Under the pieces are notes generated by a model. The model was not told the DNA's origin. It did no database searches and was given only the letters and a program-made list of their open reading frames with translations. Of a stretch of 6,268 bases of DNA, positions 4,631-6,268 are shown piece after piece (position 1 is the first letter of the stretch; the number at the start of each line of letters is the position of its first letter). Location of the stretch: positions 1 through 6,268 of the forward strand of contig DATBFY010000068.1 in NCBI GenBank assembly GCA_036558265.1, in the 5' to 3' direction. This DNA comes from RYN-433 sp036558265. GTDB lineage: Bacteria > Planctomycetota > Phycisphaerae > Tepidisphaerales > Tepidisphaeraceae. The translations under genes were made by a program, and so were the position numbers.

Positions 4631-5836
4631 TCATCGTCGAAGGTCCAGGGCGACCAGGTCCCCCTTGAGATTTCGCAGGTACAACCGCCCGTCGCACAGG
4701 ACCGGGGCGGTCCAGCAGGCGGGGGCCAGGACCTGGGCGCTGGCGAGTTGCTCGTACTTTTCCGCGCTGGCGAGGGCGATGATGAGCTGGCCGGTTTGCG
4801 TGAGGATGATCAGCCGATCGCCGGCGACGATCAGGTTGCCCCAGTCGGGCTTGTCCGCCGTCCACTTCACGTCGCCGGTGGCGAAGTCCAGGCACTTGAG
4901 GCCCTGGCCTGAAATGTTGTTGCCGTCGAAGCCGAAGAGGCAGCCGTCGTGGAGGACCGAGGGGTTGTAGTGGTTGCGCAGCTCGCGGCTCTTCCAGACG
5001 ATCGTGCCGCGGTCCTGCGCGACGTCGATGACGGCGCAGCCGAAGTTGTAGGCGCTGGAGGCGAAGAGCTTGCCGTCATGATAGACAGGGTCGGCCGAGT
5101 TGATCTTGAACTGCGTCTTCCATGACACGCTCCAGAGCTTCTGGCCGCTCGTCGGATCGACGCCGACCAGGGCTTCGGCGCCGAAGATCGCGACGCGCGG
5201 CTTTTTCGCGGCGTTCGCGTAGAGCAGGGGAGTGGCGTAGCCCGATGGGGTGTTGCCGGTCTGCCATTTGACCTGCCCGGATGTCTTGTCGAGCGCGATG
5301 CCGGCCGTGCCGGCGTTGAGGATCAACAGGTCGCCGAACGGGATCGGCGCGCCGGCGAAACCCCAGGTGGGGGATTGGAGGCCCGGATCTTTCGCGAGAT
5401 CGCGCTGCCACTTGATATCTCCGCTGGCGGCGTCGAGGCAGAAGACCTTGCCGTCGCGGCTGAGGGTGTAGAGGCGATCGCCGTCGAGGGTGGGCGTGGC
5501 GCGGGTGCCCTCGTAGTCGGGGCTGGCATGCGTGTTGAGCGACAGCGCGGGGTAGCTGCGCGACCAGATCGGCTGGCCGGTGTCGGCGTTGAGGCAGACG
5601 ATGGTGTCCTGGCCTTTGGCGTGGCCGGATGTCCAGAGGCGATCCTTGCGGACCACCGGGCAGGCGAAGCCGTTCCTGACGTTGACCTTGAAGAGCTGTT
5701 TGGGCTGGTTGGCGGGCCAGGTGTGGGTCCAGTCTGTTTCGGGCGAAGAGCCATTGCGGTCGGGCCCGCGATAGACCGGCCAATCGGCGGCCAGGCAGGG
5801 AAGGGTGATCAGGAGGATGGCGAAGAGGCGGGGCAT
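4631..5836 (-). CDS. secreted PQQ-type beta-propeller repeat protein
   Basis: This 401-residue protein is a PQQ-like (quinoprotein/BamB-type) beta-propeller. A signal peptide (MPRLFAILLITLPCLAA) precedes a mature start at DWPVYRGPDRNGSS (18-31), typical of planctomycete members. Blades show the repeated D-x-x-(S/T)-G-x-x-x-W pattern: NADTGQPIWS (83-92), DAASGDIKWQ (135-144), DKTSGQVKWQ (183-192), DPTSGQKLWS (227-236), RGTIVWK (276-282) and DFATGDVKWT (317-326). This gives about six to seven blades. Nothing suggests an active dehydrogenase, since no heme motif or calcium-site signature is apparent, so a binding or scaffolding role outside the cytoplasm is more likely. The frame extends upstream to an ATG at 5920, but the signal peptide begins at the ATG at 5836, so I chose that. 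The leader before it is pyrimidine-rich without a Shine-Dalgarno sequence. Its stop lies 23 bases from that of the convergent patatin gene. Confidence 0.92.
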   Translation of the reverse strand: MPRLFAILLITLPCLAADWPVYRGPDRNGSSPETDWTHTWPANQPKQLFKVNVRNGFACPVVRKDRLWTSGHAKGQDTIVCLNADTGQPIWSRSYPALSLNTHASPDYEGTRATPTLDGDRLYTLSRDGKVFCLDAASGDIKWQRDLAKDPGLQSPTWGFAGAPIPFGDLLILNAGTAGIALDKTSGQVKWQTGNTPSGYATPLLYANAAKKPRVAIFGAEALVGVDPTSGQKLWSVSWKTQFKINSADPVYHDGKLFASSAYNFGCAVIDVAQDRGTIVWKSRELRNHYNPSVLHDGCLFGFDGNNISGQGLKCLDFATGDVKWTADKPDWGNLIVAGDRLIILTQTGQLIIALASAEKYEQLASAQVLAPACWTAPVLCDGRLYLRNLKGDLVALDLRR

Positions 5837-5965
5837 GGGGGCATGATGGGGCAGGGAAGACAAAAGGCAAAGGGGAAAACGATCTTGTGTTCGTCTTATC
5901 GCGTTGGTTGAGATTCCCATGGCTGACGCGCTTAGGTCGTCGGCTACTTTTTCATCGCTCCGCGG
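5837..5965. other. 129-base gap between peptidase and propeller genes
   Basis: On the minus strand this gap follows the peptidase stop and leads into the propeller gene. It has no clear promoter and no ribosome binding site before the ATG at 5836. The last 40 or so bases are C- and T-rich on the coding strand. I cannot decide whether the two minus-strand genes share a transcript. Confidence 0.4.
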
Positions 5966-5980
5966 CTATTCGCGCCGCGG
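5960..5980 (-). other. GC hairpin spanning the peptidase stop codon
   Basis: CCGCGGC (5960-5966) and GCCGCGG (5974-5980) form a perfect 7-bp GC stem with a seven-base loop. Most of the TAG stop codon (5968-5966) falls in the loop and at the stem edge. No T-run follows on the minus strand, so it is a poor intrinsic terminator. It may slow ribosomes or protect the 3' end, or be chance in GC-rich DNA. Confidence 0.25.
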
Positions 5981-6268
5981 TTCGACGCCCAGCAAATTCC
6001 GCACGAAAAAGTCCCGCAACCGCCGCTGGCCATAGGCGCCGACCTGGCCATGCCCCGCGCCGGGGAAGACGACAAAGTCAAAGTCCTTGTTCGCCTTGAT
6101 CAGCGCGTTGACCACTTGCATCGTCGAGGCCGGATCGACATTGGTATCGAGCTCGCCGACGAAGAGCATCAGTTTGCCGCTGAGCCGGTAGGCGTTGGTG
6201 ACGTTCGACTGCTCGGCGTAATGCGATCCGATCGGCCAGCCCATCCACTGCTCGTTCCACCAGATCTT
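5966..6268 (-). CDS. DPP IV/prolyl oligopeptidase family serine peptidase, C-terminal end
   Basis: The last 100 residues of a peptidase of the S9 (prolyl oligopeptidase, DPP IV) family enter from the right edge of the window. The segment is the end of the alpha/beta-hydrolase domain. It contains YAEQSNVTNAYRLSGKLMLF, then GELDTNVDP, which carries the catalytic aspartate, then LIKANKDFDFVVFPGAGHG with the catalytic histidine. It finishes FFVRNLLGVEPRRE. The nucleophile serine motif (GxSxGG) and the N-terminal beta-propeller lie outside the window. Full-length relatives are usually 700-900 residues and mostly exported, cutting dipeptides from proline-containing peptides. The wording of the Asp and His segments matches the DPP IV subgroup closely. 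The gene lies upstream of the propeller gene on the same strand, 129 bases away. Confidence 0.9.
   Translation of the reverse strand, partial: KIWWNEQWMGWPIGSHYAEQSNVTNAYRLSGKLMLFVGELDTNVDPASTMQVVNALIKANKDFDFVVFPGAGHGQVGAYGQRRLRDFFVRNLLGVEPRRE

Noticed and set aside
1494..4895. Open frame of 1133 codons on the minus strand, antisense to three plus-strand genes
   Set aside because: It is a by-product of GC-rich codon use in the genes opposite. Its product is dominated by Arg, Pro, His, Asp and Gly with no domain pattern, whereas the opposite strand encodes three recognisable protein families.
5837..5920. N-terminal extension of the propeller protein to the ATG at 5920
   Set aside because: The extra 28 residues would place the signal peptide inside the protein. 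The ATG at 5836 begins a normal signal sequence.

Overview
The window is GC-rich bacterial DNA, most likely from a planctomycete. The clearest hint is the secreted PQQ-type beta-propeller protein, whose mature N-terminus (DWPVYRGPDRNGSS) follows the W-x-x-(F/Y)-RGP-x-R-x-G pattern seen in large numbers in Planctomycetes. A DPP IV-type peptidase and a GH2 beta-mannosidase are compatible with that. The assignment is an inference from gene content, and no marker gene is present.

Layout: (1) 1-1247, minus strand: N-terminal half of a cytoplasmic GH2 beta-mannosidase, cut by the window edge. (2) 1248-1856: a 609-base divergent intergenic region. On the beta-mannosidase side it holds a perfect 11-bp inverted repeat and two related half-sites (CGATAACC/GGTTATCG family). 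On the plus strand it holds a probable 33-codon small-membrane-protein gene with a strong ribosome binding site and a hairpin terminator just after its stop. (3) 1857-4607, plus strand: macro-domain protein (YmdB type), DUF72 protein (YecE type) and a patatin-like lipoprotein. The first two abut with zero spacing, and the third follows after 42 bases. (4) 4631-5836, minus strand: the secreted beta-propeller protein, converging on the patatin gene with only 23 bases between stop codons. (5) 5966-6268, minus strand: C-terminal end of a DPP IV/prolyl-oligopeptidase-family serine peptidase, carrying its catalytic Asp and His.

How the genes may work together: the macro-domain protein should hydrolyse O-acetyl-ADP-ribose or remove ADP-ribose from proteins. 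The DUF72 protein is a family of uncertain biochemical function. Their tight coupling suggests co-production at a fixed ratio. The patatin lipoprotein may belong to the same transcript but acts outside the cytoplasm. The beta-mannosidase belongs to mannan or glycan breakdown and is probably controlled by the repeat motifs upstream of it.

No RNA gene, insertion sequence, CRISPR array or phage signature was seen. I found no convincing undescribed multi-gene system. The best candidates for something new are the small hydrophobic protein gene and the repeated operator-like motif in the divergent region.
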